Positions 22,540 to 33,386 of a stretch of 64,000 nt of DNA are shown one piece after another. Each line of letters starts with the position of its first letter. Positions within the stretch are counted from its first letter, which is position 1. Both the position numbers and the translations under genes were made by a program. The stretch covers positions 37,668,888 through 37,732,887 of the forward strand of contig CM064732.1 in NCBI GenBank assembly GCA_032717465.1, given 5' to 3'. The notes under the pieces were generated by a model, which saw only the letters and a list, made by a program, of their open reading frames with translations, made no database searches and was not told the DNA's origin. Source of the stretch: Coenobita brevimanus (Eukaryota > Arthropoda > Malacostraca > Decapoda > Coenobitidae).

Positions 22540-23446
22540 TAACCCCTCCAATATCTGGATCAATAGAGCCATCGGTAGGTTCGGATATTGGTTTCGTCCG
22601 GATATTGGGCCCCAGCTTATGGACTTGTACTTACGGACCCTAACTCAGAGAAACACCTATACAACTCCCTCCGGACATGCATAGCACCTATTTAACACCC
22701 AAATCACACCAATAAGGCACATAAATGACTGAAATAAATGCAATAGAAACATAAAATGTGGGTTTAGAAGTATGTTCATACATTAATAAACATTCTGGTA
22801 CTTATGGACTCTAACCGAACCTAACCTAACCGAATCTAACCGAACTCTGAAAAACACATTCCTACTGCACATGCATGAGGTAAGTTTAGTATGGAAAGAA
22901 GTACAGTATGACACTTTCTGGTAAGTATAGTATGGGAAAAAATACAATATGAAACATTCTGGTAAATATAGTATGGAAAATAGTACAACATGAAACATTC
23001 TGGCTACTTACAGCAAGTCCCTGGCCACCTCGATGAATAACCGCCTCCTCTCGGACTCTGACAGTAAGAACGATTTCCTGAAGCACTTGCACTATACTCT
23101 TCCTGAAGTCTTGCACTGAACTTAGTCACTAACACACAGAAGTCCGTTCTTTTCACAGTGTTCACTTTAGTCCAAATAATGTTCCAGTTTAATTTAAGTG
23201 TTGCACATTAACTTTTCCCCAGTTTTTTTAATTTTCCAAAGCCAAAACAAAGAAGGTTAGTTACGTTAAATTTCTTTTCTACTTAGTCTTTTCTCCCAAC
23301 TTGAAAACCTTAACACTACACACCGTTTTTTTTCACTGCACAACACTCAAAATTCCCGTGTGGTCTAGTGGAGAAGTTCTTGCTGTTTATTCACTGTCAG
23401 AGCCCGAGAGTATCACTGGCAGGCGTCCAAGGGGTGCATCGGTGGG

Positions 23447-25284
23447 TCATGGTGATGGCGTACCGACTACGGAAGACTCTGAAGACAGCCGCAAACTCAC
23501 ATCGAGCAGTGACTCCACTGTAGCTGATGTGCTGGGCTGTGGCTCGGAGCATGAGGGCCTGTCTTGGGGAGGCAACGGAGTGGAACCAGGGCTTGGCACA
23601 GCGGGGGTCACGGGCCTGAAAAAACTGTCAATCGTTGACTGACGCAAGGACCGACGATTCTGGCGATTGATGATGCGCTGCCGGAAAGCACGCACTTCCT
23701 CCACGAGTCCCAAGGGCCCCATCTCCCTGTCGCAGTCCGGGTGTTCCAGGTAGTCTAGGACGAACTCTAGATGTTCCCGGAGTGCGCTCAGCTTGGGGAT
23801 GGCTGGAGTAGTGTCCTGCTGAGCGGAGTCTGCATCATCATCGCCTTCGTCGTCGGAATCTTCAATTTCGGGACTGACACCAGCAACCGAAGACGCGATC
23901 TCGATATCAGACAACATCTGATACCCAGGATCGCCCTCGTCGTCGTCCAACCACTCACGAACATTGTCCACATCAACATCGTCGCCGTGCGTACATAGCC
24001 GTGCATGGAAGTCATCCACGTCAAACCCTAGGAAATCGTACTCCACATCTGTTCCGAGAAGCAGACGAGACCAACCATTTTCAAGAGTTTTCACAGGGAC
24101 TTCCTTCCATGCACTAGCCCAGTTGTACAGCGCAGACTTGATGTTGTAGCGGCGAAGGTTTTCCAAAGTCCGCTTGCCTCGAGTGTCACGTCCTTCCCTG
24201 CGCTCATCCTCGTCCTCGAGAACAACCATCACCTCGTCCAGGAACTTCCGACGGTACAGGTGCTTTGTTGCCACGATCACTCCTTGGTCCATTGGTTGAA
24301 TGAGAGCAGTCGTATTAGGTGGCAGAAACATGCACCTAATACGGCCATTTTCAGCAACCAAGTCCTTGTCGCACGGGTGGGCAGGTGCATTGTCGAGGAG
24401 AAGGAGAGCCTTTACCTGGTCGCGAGGAATTCCCAGTGTCTTCGTCTGGTAATGTATGACCTCCTTGACGAAGTGATGGTGAAACCAGTCTTTGAAAATC
24501 ACAGCTGTGAACCATGCTTTCAAAGAATGGTACCATACGACAGGAAGGACATCCATCTCCCCACGAAGGCACCGAGGCTGCTTTGCACGGCCAACAATAA
24601 CGGGCTTAAGCCGGTGCATGCCGTTAGCATTGGCACAACACAAAGCAGATATCCGTTCCTTAGAAAGCTTGCGGCCAGGTACACGCTTCTCCGTCTCATC
24701 GGCCAGAGTGTTCGTTGGCACCGAGCGATAGAATAGGCCAGTTTCGTCAGCGTTATAGACTTGACCGAGAGTGAGGCCCTCCCTGTCGATCAAGCCTTTC
24801 ACCTTGTGCCGAAACTCGTCCACTCCATCCTCGTTAGCGTCCAATGCTTCACCATGTGCTTTACGGTTAGTAAGGCCATGTCGTAACTTGAACGCGAAGA
24901 GCCAACCCTCGGATGCCTTGAAGTCAAGGGCGTCGTGAAGCCTTGCAAACTTCTCAGCAGCAGCCTTCAGCTCCGTTCCACATACCATCACACCAGTTGC
25001 ACGTTGCTGTCGATACCGAATCAAGTGGAGCGGTCGATCTCTGCATACTTGGGGGTAAACATAACCTTCCTCTCCACATTGCGTTTGCTTCTCGACGAGA
25101 AGTCAGCCGTGTACTGCATGAGCTTGTCTCGGGAACGCTTGATATCGAACAAAGTCGACCGGGCCAGGTTGAACTCGCGGAGAATGCGTGAGGAAGACCA
25201 ACCCGCATCAGCCTTCTCCAATATCTCCCGTTTCTTCTCCAGAGTCAACACCACTCTCTTCCTTTTCTCAGGAGGCGGGGCCAT
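23447..25284 (-). pseudogene. T1-b transposase, one-base frameshift
   Basis: This is a pogo/Tigger-family DDD transposase (DDE_1 type) that would cut and paste T1 elements. From MAPPPEKRKR (25282-25284) the first HTH follows (LTLEKKREILEKADAGWSSS, NLARSTLFDIKRS). T1-a and T1-d have one more base near 25025, where this copy shifts frame. The second frame (525 residues from 25024) carries a CENP-B-type domain, then NADETGLFYR (Asp 93), LLLDNAPAHP (Asp 211) and LIQPMDQGVI (Asp 246). An acidic stretch follows, then QSTIDSFF (residues 462-469), a PCNA-binding-type box. Relative to T1-c the last ~25 residues are lost by a frame change near 23450. Confidence 0.92.
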
Positions 25285-25374
25285 CATCACACACACTAAG
25301 AGTAGGGCAGAGAGCAGCAGGAGGCCTTGCAGCAAGTACGGCACCACCACAAAAGCGAGCACGTGGGCAGCCAT
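25285..25374 (-). other. In-frame hydrophobic leader upstream of the T1 transposase Met
   Basis: Thirty codons upstream of and in frame with MAPPP encode a strongly hydrophobic stretch (MAAHVLAFVVVPYLLQGLLL, then LSALLLVCVM). The same leader is open in T1-a, T1-c and T1-d. It could be a 5' UTR segment that happens to be open, or a genuine N-terminal extension. Confidence 0.5.
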
Positions 25375-25645
25375 GGCGAACAGCGTAAGTCTTGTCGCGG
25401 TGAGAGACAGGCGGGAAGTGGGGAGGATGCAGCGGCGCTCTATCGGACGTCGGAGGAATGACGAACCAAAACAATGCTCTCATGCGGCGCGCGGCAAGTT
25501 CAAATTACGGACGGCAAAAAATCGATTTTTTGCCCAATTTTTTTGGATTTTCGGACAATTTTGGGAATGTTTGATCCCAGGACGATAAGGTCCGGGTAGT
25601 GGGGATGTTCGGTTATTGGGCGTCCGGATATTAGAGTGATTACTG

Positions 25646-25710
25646 TATACTGTATATGTATATATACATACAGTATACCTATATACATTATATATATATA
25701 TATATATATA

Positions 25711-25767
<57 letters not shown>

Positions 25768-25781
25768 CATACATACATATA
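25646..25781. repeat. (TA)n-rich microsatellite
   Basis: TA and ACATACAT repeats between T1-b and M6. Confidence 0.95.
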
Positions 25782-26126
25782 CAGTTACCTCTTAACTAAC
25801 ACGAGGTTAAAAAATGTGTTTTTATTTTAACGAGCAAATATTTAAGGAGATATATTTAACTAACAAGGGTTTCTCGATTTAATGCGACTTTACACGTACG
25901 TGATGGTTTCAAATTAGCCGCGCGTACCTTAGACAGTCCTGAGCTGATAGACCGTGTGTGACAGTTTATGCATAAATACAATTTTTTACTTGTCTCTTGC
26001 TTAAACTGGTTTTATTCAAACTATAATATTCGAAAATGAAGTTTGGCCCCATTCTGAGCAATTTGGCTCATTTTCGGACAAAATTTGGCCAGGAAAGTGA
26101 TGGCATATCTAAATTGTTACAACTTG

Positions 26127-26258
26127 ATGCTGCAGAACAGAAAGAAGAAAACCACTCAGACCAAGATAGAGCAGTTCTTTATGAAGAAGACAGAAAACTT
26201 AAGGGAGTTATCTTCATCACCAGTAGCACGGGAGTCAGAGGAAGAGGAAGGACAGTAG
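26127..26258 (+). pseudogene. M6 transposase C-terminal remnant with PIP-like box
   Basis: A short frame ends at the TAG at 26256-26258. It reads KKKTTQTKIEQFFMKK, then SSSPVARESEEEEGQ and stop. QTKIEQFF (26157-26180) fits the PCNA-interacting consensus Q-x-x-I-x-x-F-F. It sits close to the C-terminus, as in T1. Upstream transposase domains have been deleted. Confidence 0.62.
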
Positions 26259-26474
26259 AGCGAGGAGGGACAACAAATTTAGGGTGGGGTAGCGGGGTGA
26301 GGAAGGACAGCAGCAGACGACGAGTGATGCATAGATGAAGTGAGGCGGTGTGTTGTTATTGTTTGTGACCTACTTACTGTAATGAGAATGTTGCTTATAC
26401 TGTAGTGTTTTTATGACCTACTAATGCATTAATAATGTTGAGGAACTTTCACAATCCCGTGAATGAAGCAGAAC

Positions 26475-26610
26475 TGAAGGAGAATCCATGTAAAAATGGA
26501 AAACAGTATGTATTTGGGGAGAAGTAAACAATGCTTCGGCCCATCTAGGGCTCAGATGTTTATTTCTCCCCAGATATACTGTTTTTGTTTTTTACGTGGA
26601 TTTTCCTTCA
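26475..26610. repeat. Imperfect foldback in M6
   Basis: Arms of about 55 bp (26475-26531 and 26556-26610) pair imperfectly. TGAAGGAGAATCCATGTAAA is matched by TTTACGTGGATTTTCCTTCA, and GGGGAGAA by TTCTCCCC. The loop is about 24 nt. Confidence 0.82.
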
Positions 26611-26737
26611 GATTAATATTGTTGCTTTTAAGTTTAGAGTAGCGTAACTCCCCAAATGGGTAGACTTTCCCAGAGTCCAGGAACGTAACCCCCAATATTA
26701 CCATTTTTTCTTATGGGAAAATTATGTTTAATTTACT

Positions 26738-27101
26738 ATCTATCTATCTACTGCCAGACGCCACAATCCCGTAAGGGGTGGCCATTTGACTTTGAGTTAT
26801 TTGTTTTACGGGGAGGGGCACTAACCCTCCACCAACCCACTTGCTGACACGTAGGGAGCACGTATGATTTGGTTATATGGTTACCACCCAGCGTAGTAAA
26901 TGGTTTCTTTGCTTATAGGAAACCATTTGGCTTGTCACTCAGTGTAAAGCCACCTGTAAAGGAAAGAAAAACAACAGGAAGTGACAGAAATGATGGGAGA
27001 AACAGGAAGAGAGGAGGGCAGGTATAGAAAAAGAATGATACAGGCTAAGGAAGAAGTAGGCAGCACTACATCAAGTGAGTGGATGATGGTCGCCACCACC
27101 A
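26738..27101 (-). mobile_element. SINE-1 copy (RTE-A-type tail) inside M6
   Basis: Read on the minus strand it starts GGTGGTGGCGACCATCATCC and passes a CT-rich middle. The central domain (CTCCCTACGTGTCA, GGTTGGTGGAGGGTTAGTGC) follows. It ends GGCGTCTGGCAGTAGATAGATA. The end matches the RTE-A 3' terminus. A second copy is at 51594-51957. No clear tRNA-type A and B boxes were found in the head, so its origin is unknown. Confidence 0.85.
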
Positions 27102-27167
27102 AAACGCGTTTTTAACTAATGCGACCTCTCCAGGAACCTAACCCTCGCGTTATCTGGGAGGTTATTG

Positions 27168-27319
<152 letters not shown>

Positions 27320-30300
27320 CCATAATCCCCGTACTGTCCAGATGCCCACTTTCCAGGCCACCTCACTTACCGGACATTTTGGTCCCAGGATTCAATATTC
27401 CCAAAATTGCCCCAAAAGCGCAAAAAATTTGAAAACAATCCGACTTTTTTCCCCCGTAATTTGAACTCGGCGTTCGCGGTGCAGACCAGCTGTGTTTTGG
27501 TGCGTAGTTCCGCTCCCGTCTGCTTGAGCGCCTCTGCATCCTTCCCACTTACTGCCCGTCTCTTGTTGTGAGTGCACGCTCCTCATCATGGCTGCCCACG
27601 TGCTTACTTTTGTGGTGCTGCCCTACATGCTGCAGGCTCTGCTGCTGCTCTCCTGCCTCTTGTTAGTGTGTGTGATGATGGCCCCGCCGCCTGAGAAGAG
27701 GAAGAGAGTGGTTTTGACTCTGAAGAAGAAGAGGGAGATATTGGACAAGGTGGACACGGGATGGTCAACCTCACACATCCTCCATAAATTCAACCTGGCC
27801 TGATCTACTTTGTTTGGTATCAAAAGATCCCGCTACAAAATCATGCAGTACATGGCTGACTTCTCGTCAAAGAACAAACGCAGTGTGGAGAGGATGATGT
27901 TTACGCCCCCGGTATGCTTAAGTTGACCGCTCCATATTGATTTGGCATTGACAGCAACATGTTGCTGGTGTACTGGTGTGTGGTACGGAGTTGAAGGCTG
28001 CTGCTGAGAAGTTCACAAGGCTTCACAACATCCCAGACTTCAAGGCATCCGAGGGTTGGCTCTTCGCATTCAAGTTACGACATGACCTTACCAACTGTAA
28101 GTCTCATGGCGAAGCTTTGGACGCCAACGAGGATGGAGTAGAGGAGTTTCTGCACAAGGTGAAGGGCTTGATCGACAGGGAGAGCCTCACTCTCGGTCAA
28201 GTCTACAACGCTGACAAAAGAGGTTTATTCTATCACTCTTTGCCAATGAACACTCTAGCCGAGGAGATGGTGAGGCGTGTACCTGGCCGCAAGCTCTCCA
28301 AGCAACGGATATCTGCTTTGTGTTGTGCCAATGCTAATGGCATGCACCGGCTTAAGCCCGTTATTGTTGGCCGTGCAGAGCAGCCTCAGTGTCTTTGTGG
28401 GGTGATGGATGTCCTTCCTGTCGTTTGGTACCATTCTTTGAAAGCATGGTTCATTGCCCAGATCTTCATAGACTGGTTTCACCACCATTTCGTCAAGGAG
28501 GTCATCAATTACCAGACGAAGACACTGGGAATCCCGCGCGACCAGGTAAAGGCCCTCCTTCTTGATGATGCACCTGCCCACCTGTGCAACAAGGACTTGG
28601 TGGCTGAGAATTGGCGCATTAGGTGCATATTTAGCCGCCTGATACGACTGCTCTCATCCAACCAATGGACCAAGGAGTGATCGTGGCAATGAAGGGGCTG
28701 TACTGTCGGAAGTTCCTGGACGAGGTGATGGCTGTTCTCAAGGACGAGGACAAGCGCAGGGAGGGATGGGACACGCGAGGCCAGCGGACTTTGGAAAACC
28801 TTCGCCGCAACAACATCAAGTCCACAATCTACAACTGGGCCAGTGCATGGAAGGAAGTCCTTGTCAAGACTCTAGAAAATGGTTGGTCTCGTCTACTTCT
28901 CGGAACGGATGTGGAGCACGATTTCGTAGGTTTTGATGTGGTTGACTTCCATGCACCTGTACGTGCGCACGACGACGATGTTGATGTGGAAGAAGTGCGT
29001 GAGTGGTTGGATGACGACGAGTGCGATCCTGGGTATCAGACCATGTCTGATATCGAGATCGCATCTTCAGTTGCAGGTGTCAGTACCCAGCTTGAAGATT
29101 CCGACGAGGATGGCGATGATGATGTGGACTCCTCTCAGCGTGACACTACTCCAGCCGTCCCCAAGCTGAGCACACTCCGTGAACACCTAGAGTTCGTTCT
29201 CGACTACCTGGAACACCTGGACTGCGACAGGAAGATGGGTCCCTTGGGACTTGTGGAGGAAGTGTGTGCTTTCAGGCAGCGCATCATTAATCACCAAAAT
29301 CGTCGTTCCTTGCGTCAGTCGACCATTGACAGCTTTTTGAGACCCGTGACCCCCGCTTTGCCCAACCCTGGCTCCACATCATTGCCTCCCCAAGACAGGC
29401 CCTCATCCTCCAAGCCACAGCCTAGCACATCAGCCACAGTGGAGTCACCATTGGACATGAGTTTGCGCCTGTCTTCAGAGCCGTCTGCAGTGGGTAGTCC
29501 ATCACCACATCCCAGTGACGCACCTCTAGGCCACCTGCATCAGCTACTCTTAGACGCTGACAGTGAATAAACAGCAAGAACTCGCCACTAGACCACATGG
29601 GAATTTACAGTGTTGTGCAGTGAAAAAAACAATGCTTAGTGTTAAGAAATTAGAATTCTGAGTGCAAAGACTTCAGTGCAGAGTGCAACACTGATTTTAT
29701 TAACGTTCAATGGAGCGCAAAGTAGACTTGAGTGTGTAGTGTTAAGAAACTGGATTTATGAATGCAAAGACTTAAATGCAGAATGCAACACTTATTTCAT
29801 TAAGGTGCAATGGAGCGCAAGTAAGACTAGAGTGCGCAGTGTTAAGAGAATGGAATTCTGAGTGCAAATGACTAAGTTCAGTGCAATACTTCATGTACAA
29901 TGTACTGCAGGTGCTTCAGGTACTCCGTTTTACAGTCAGAGTCTGAGAGGAAGTGGGTTATGCATCAAGATGGCCAGGGACTTGTATGTACACAGAATGT
30001 TTCATATTGTACTGTACTGTATTTTCCATACTTACCTCTAAAACCTCATTTCACTCTTTTATGTCCCTTCTTGGTGTGCATGTGCAGTAGGGAGATGTTT
30101 TTCTTAGCTAGGCTAGGTTAGGGTCCATAAGTACCAGTCCAGGAGCCAGGGACTTGTTGTAAGTACCCAGAATGTTTAATATTGTATAAACTCACCTCTA
30201 AAACCTCATTCTCTGGTTTTTTCCATTTATTTCAAGTCTTTTATGTCCCTTATTGGTGTGAATTGGGGCTTAAATAGGTGCTATGCATGTCCAGTAGGAA

Positions 30301-30440
30301 GTTGTATAGGTGTTTTTCTGAGTTTGGGTAGGTTAGGGTCCATAAGTACAGGTCCAGGAGGCTGGGGCTCACTTTCCGGACAGGACCACTTTCTGGACAT
30401 GCTTTTGGCTCTATTGATTCGGATAGTAGAGGGAAAACTG
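27320..30440 (+). mobile_element. Tigger/pogo-like transposon T1-c
   Basis: It is 3.1 kb on the plus strand. The right end GGATAGTAGAGGGAAAACTG followed by TA matches the T1 terminus; the left end (CCATAATCCCCGTACTGTCC) is more eroded. It contains a full-length but multiply broken transposase gene and a long 3' UTR with GGGTCCATAAGTACCAGTCC motifs shared with T1-d. Confidence 0.9.
27678..29570 (+). pseudogene. T1-c transposase, stop codon plus frameshifts
   Basis: From MAPPPEKRKR the first HTH runs to NLA, then TGA (27801-27803) where T1-b has Arg. The next segment drifts out of frame before 27976. The frame from 27976 has GQVYNADKRGLFYHS, in which the first catalytic Asp is kept but the following Glu-Thr is altered. 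It also has ALLLDDAPAHLCNKD (second Asp). A one-base loss near 28640 breaks the frame just before QWTKE, where MDQGVI should be; the third frame starts at MDQGVIVAMKGLY. The C-terminus has QSTIDSFL (29316-29339), a degraded PIP-like box, and ends LLLDADSE, giving the natural C-terminus missing in T1-b. Confidence 0.9.
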
Positions 30441-30524
30441 TATATATATATATATATATATTTATATAGATATATATACTGTATATATATTTATCTATAT
30501 AGATAGATAGATAGATAGATATAG
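30441..30524. repeat. (TA)n and (GATA)n microsatellite
   Basis: Simple repeat separating T1-c from the RTE-A fragment. Confidence 0.95.
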
Positions 30525-31288
30525 GCTTGGTGGATGAGTTTGGGAGAGTGTGTAAGAAACGGAATCTAAAGGTGAATGTAGGGAAGAGTAAAGTGATGGT
30601 CTTTGAGAGAGGTGAAGTCAGTGAATGTACAGCGAGGTTGGATGGTGAGGATTTGGAAAATGTGAGTACGTTTAAGTACTTGGGTAGTGTGATGAGTAAG
30701 GATGGAGGTTTGGAGGGTGAAGTGCTTGAAAGGATACAGCAGGGAAGAAAGGTTGCTGGTTCCTTGAAAGCAGTGATAAGAAGCAGGGAAGTGAGCATGG
30801 AAATGAAAAAGTTACTACATGACAGTATTGTGATACGAACTCTAACATATGGAAGTGAAGCTTGGACGTTGCTGGAAGGACACAAGTCAAGAGTGAGAGC
30901 AGTGGAAATGAGTTATTTAAGAGGAGCCTGTGGAGTCACATGGAGAGACAGGCTGACAAATGAGGATATAAAGGAGCTTTGTGGTGTGGATGTGGATGTG
31001 ATAGGAAGCGATAGGAAGAATACACTGAGGTGGTTTGGCCATGTGGAGAGGATGGAGGATGAAAGACTGACAAAGAGAGTGTATGTGAGTGAGGTGGAGG
31101 GGGGAAGAGGGAGGGGGAGGCCGAGGATGAGATGGAGGGATGGGGTGGAGATGTATATGAGGGGGGGGGGGTGAGTTGGGAGCGGGGCAGTGAAATGGCG
31201 GGGGACAGGGCAACGTGGATGCGATTTGTTTGTGGCCACCCCGAATGGGATTGAGGTGTCTGGCAATAGATAGATAGATAGATATATA
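30525..31288 (+). mobile_element. RTE-A LINE copy 2, 3' fragment
   Basis: This is a severely 5'-truncated RTE-A copy starting just after the FADD motif and ending GGTGTCTGGCAATAGATAGA. It is nearly identical to 20340-21100. Confidence 0.93.
30527..31174 (+). pseudogene. RTE-A ORF C-terminal part
   Basis: This is the C-terminal third of the RTE-A protein, from LVDEFGRVCKKRNLKVNVGK through FKYLGSVMSKDGG, LTYGSEAWTLLEGH and RWFGHVERMEDERL. It ends prematurely in a run of glycines at a slipped G-tract (31159-31171), losing the FVCGHP-type terminus. It has the TAT codon where copy 1 has TAA. Confidence 0.9.
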
Positions 31289-31289
31289 T

Positions 31290-32468
31290 AGTAATCCCTA
31301 TACTATCTTGATGCCCACTTTCTGGACATTGTGGGCCTGGACCTTCGGAACCCAAAAATGGCCAAAAAAGAAAAAAATCCCCCCAAAATCCGATTTTTTT
31401 CCCACCCGTAATTTGAAATTGCCCCGTGGTGCCGAACAGCTGCTTACACCACGGCCCCTTCACCCCTTCCTCCCTCCCCCCTCCCCTGTCGGGGTTGCCA
31501 TTTGGTAATTTTCATTACCAAATGTGGACCAGTTTGGTAATGAACAATTCGTTTGGTAATGAATCAGAATAATGCATTACCAAACGGATTTTTCACATGT
31601 ATGAGGATACACAGGATGGAGGTGGTGGATTGGCTGCTGCCTCTGATTAATCTTCTAGCCTACATAGCGTGAAAATAATCAACATGCTGTTAATTATAAG
31701 GAGAGTATATTTATTTCCACTTGTATATATAATTAGTTAAGAATTAATGCTAGCTTTACGAATTTGGTAATGAAAAGTTAAATTTGATAATGAATATTGA
31801 GTAGTTTGGTAATGTGGCCTTTGCAAGCTGGCAACTCTGTTGCCCCGTCACCACCAACAGTTACTGCCTAACTTCAGTCGCGAGTAGATGCTTATCGCAG
31901 TGGAAGCCACATGTGCTCGTTTTTTGTGAATAAACTGCAATACCTCACCACTAGATCACATGGGAATTTACAGTGTTGTGCAGTGTTAAGAAATTAGAAT
32001 TTAGAGTGCAAAGTATTAACTGTGGAGTGCAAACTGGCTGTTGAAACTGGCGGTTGAAACTGGCGTGGTGCAATTAACAATGTGCAGTGTTAAACAATTA
32101 TAACTCATTGTGCAAAGAAATACTGTAAGTGCTTCAAGAGCATTTTCACCACTGCCAAAGCCTTAGAGAAGGCAGCCACAGACGTGCTGTAAGTACCCTG
32201 GCTGAGGTACAGTTACTTCTAATTCCACCTTCTTTGGTTCCTTTTCATTTATTTCATGCTTTATGTCCATTATTGGTGTGAACAGGGCCTTAAATAGGTT
32301 GAAATAGGTGCTATACATGTCCAGTAGGAGTTATTTAGGTAGCTTTCAAAGTTAGGCTGGGTTGGGGTCCTTAAGTACCAGTCCAGGAGCCAGGGGCCCA
32401 CTTTACGGACAGTGCCACTTTCCGGACATGCCTTTGGCTCTGTTACATCGGATAGTGGAGGGATTACC
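31290..32468. mobile_element. T1-e, internally deleted T1 derivative
   Basis: Both ends match T1. The left reads GTAATCCCTATACTATC and the right ATCGGATAGTGGAGGGATTAC, preceded by TTTCCGGACATGCCTTTGGC. The transposase is entirely missing. At 1.2 kb it is a non-autonomous member that could be moved by T1 transposase. A foreign-looking block lies at 31490-31845. Confidence 0.82.
31490..31845. repeat. Cluster of TTTGGTAATGA motifs inside T1-e
   Basis: At least seven TTTGGTAATGA-like motifs occur on both strands (for example 31501, 31532, 31551, 31762, 31804 on plus; 31514 and 31575 on minus). The block is bounded by GGGTTGCCA on the left and GGCAACTCTGTTGCC on the right. It may be a small inserted element; its class is not recognised. 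Confidence 0.5.
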
Positions 32469-32485
32469 ATATATGTATATGTATA

Positions 32486-33333
32486 CAGTAAACCCTCGTT
32501 TTTCGCGGCGTGGATGTTCCGCCAAAATTGCGTGAAACACGAAACGTCAAATTGTGAAGTTAAGAATCAATGGGAAAAATAGAGGAGCGTTTTGGTGGGA
32601 CATGTACGTACCCTATCAGAAAGTACTATAACACCAAACAGGCCCTACCCAGAATTAAATGAAGAGTGTTTACTAGTCCTAAAACAGCATAACACAATAA
32701 ACATGTACTGTACCTGAAAAGACATTAAAACTGTTATAAAAAGCTGTGCACCAAAAATCCTTACCAGAAATAAAGTGAAGACTGGCTTGAGTGGCAGGTG
32801 AAGGTGTGTTGAAGGTAGATGGGCTACTTACTAGGTGACATGGGCCTCTCTGGGGAAGCCCCATCATCTATGTCGAAGCCCTCGAAGTTGAACTACGGCT
32901 CCATCTCCTCCACTTCCTCTCTGTCCACTTCTCCTCCTTCATCCTGCTGGCATGTCCTAGTCTTTGAGAATAGCAGCCACATTCTCTCTCTCATGAAAAT
33001 ATCATGTGATCCAGGCTTGTCTCTTCTCCTTTATGTTTCTGTTGTAGACGGCCATCACTTGAGACTTCAGATCACTAAAGGTCGATAGGATGTTGGTAGC
33101 CTCAGGCATAGTCCTGGTGTATGCATCGAAGGTGGTTGCCATGTCGGTTATGGTGGACAGGGTGGTCGCAAGATGGCTGCCAACAAATGAGCATCGGTAT
33201 GCATAGTCAGCTGCCAGCTGGGAGCATCAGCTTGTGGGGAACTTCGCGAATTGTGACACAACTCAGAAACTTTTTTTCTTGCGCGAAAAATGAGGTGTTG
33301 AAGTAAAATGTATCCAAATACGAGGACTTACTG
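32486..33333 (-). mobile_element. Tigger-like MITE M7
   Basis: The ends are CAGTAAACCCTCGTTTTTCG and, complemented on the right, CAGTAAGTCCTCGTATTTG, next to TA. It is 848 bp. On the minus strand near 32870-32900 a remnant reads NFEGFDIDDG, an acidic C-terminal motif of the Tigger type. There is no catalytic core. Confidence 0.8.

Positions 33334-33385
<52 letters not shown>
33334..33385. repeat. (TA)n microsatellite at the RTE-C 5' junction
   Basis: TA run directly before the truncated RTE-C start. Confidence 0.95.

Positions 33386-33386
<1 letters not shown>

Larger units (their letters stand above)
22537..25645 (-). mobile_element. Tigger/pogo-like transposon T1-b, near full length
   Basis: It is 3.1 kb with inverted repeats CAGTAACCCCTCCAATATC on the left and, complemented, CAGTAATCACTCTAATATCC on the right, both beside TA. 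It contains a transposase gene damaged by one single-base deletion and a late frame change. It is the reference copy for the T1 family here. Confidence 0.93.
25782..27167 (+). mobile_element. Tigger-like element M6 with nested SINE
   Basis: The left end CAGTTACCTCTTAACTAAC and the right end, whose complement reads CAATAACCTCCCAGATAAC, are imperfect inverted repeats next to TA. It contains a transposase C-terminal remnant, an imperfect foldback at 26475-26610 and a SINE at 26738-27101. The core transposase is missing. Confidence 0.75.

Noticed and set aside
25285..25374. A separate small membrane-protein gene
   Set aside because: It is fused in frame to the transposase in every T1 copy and never occurs alone, so it is kept only as an odd leader.
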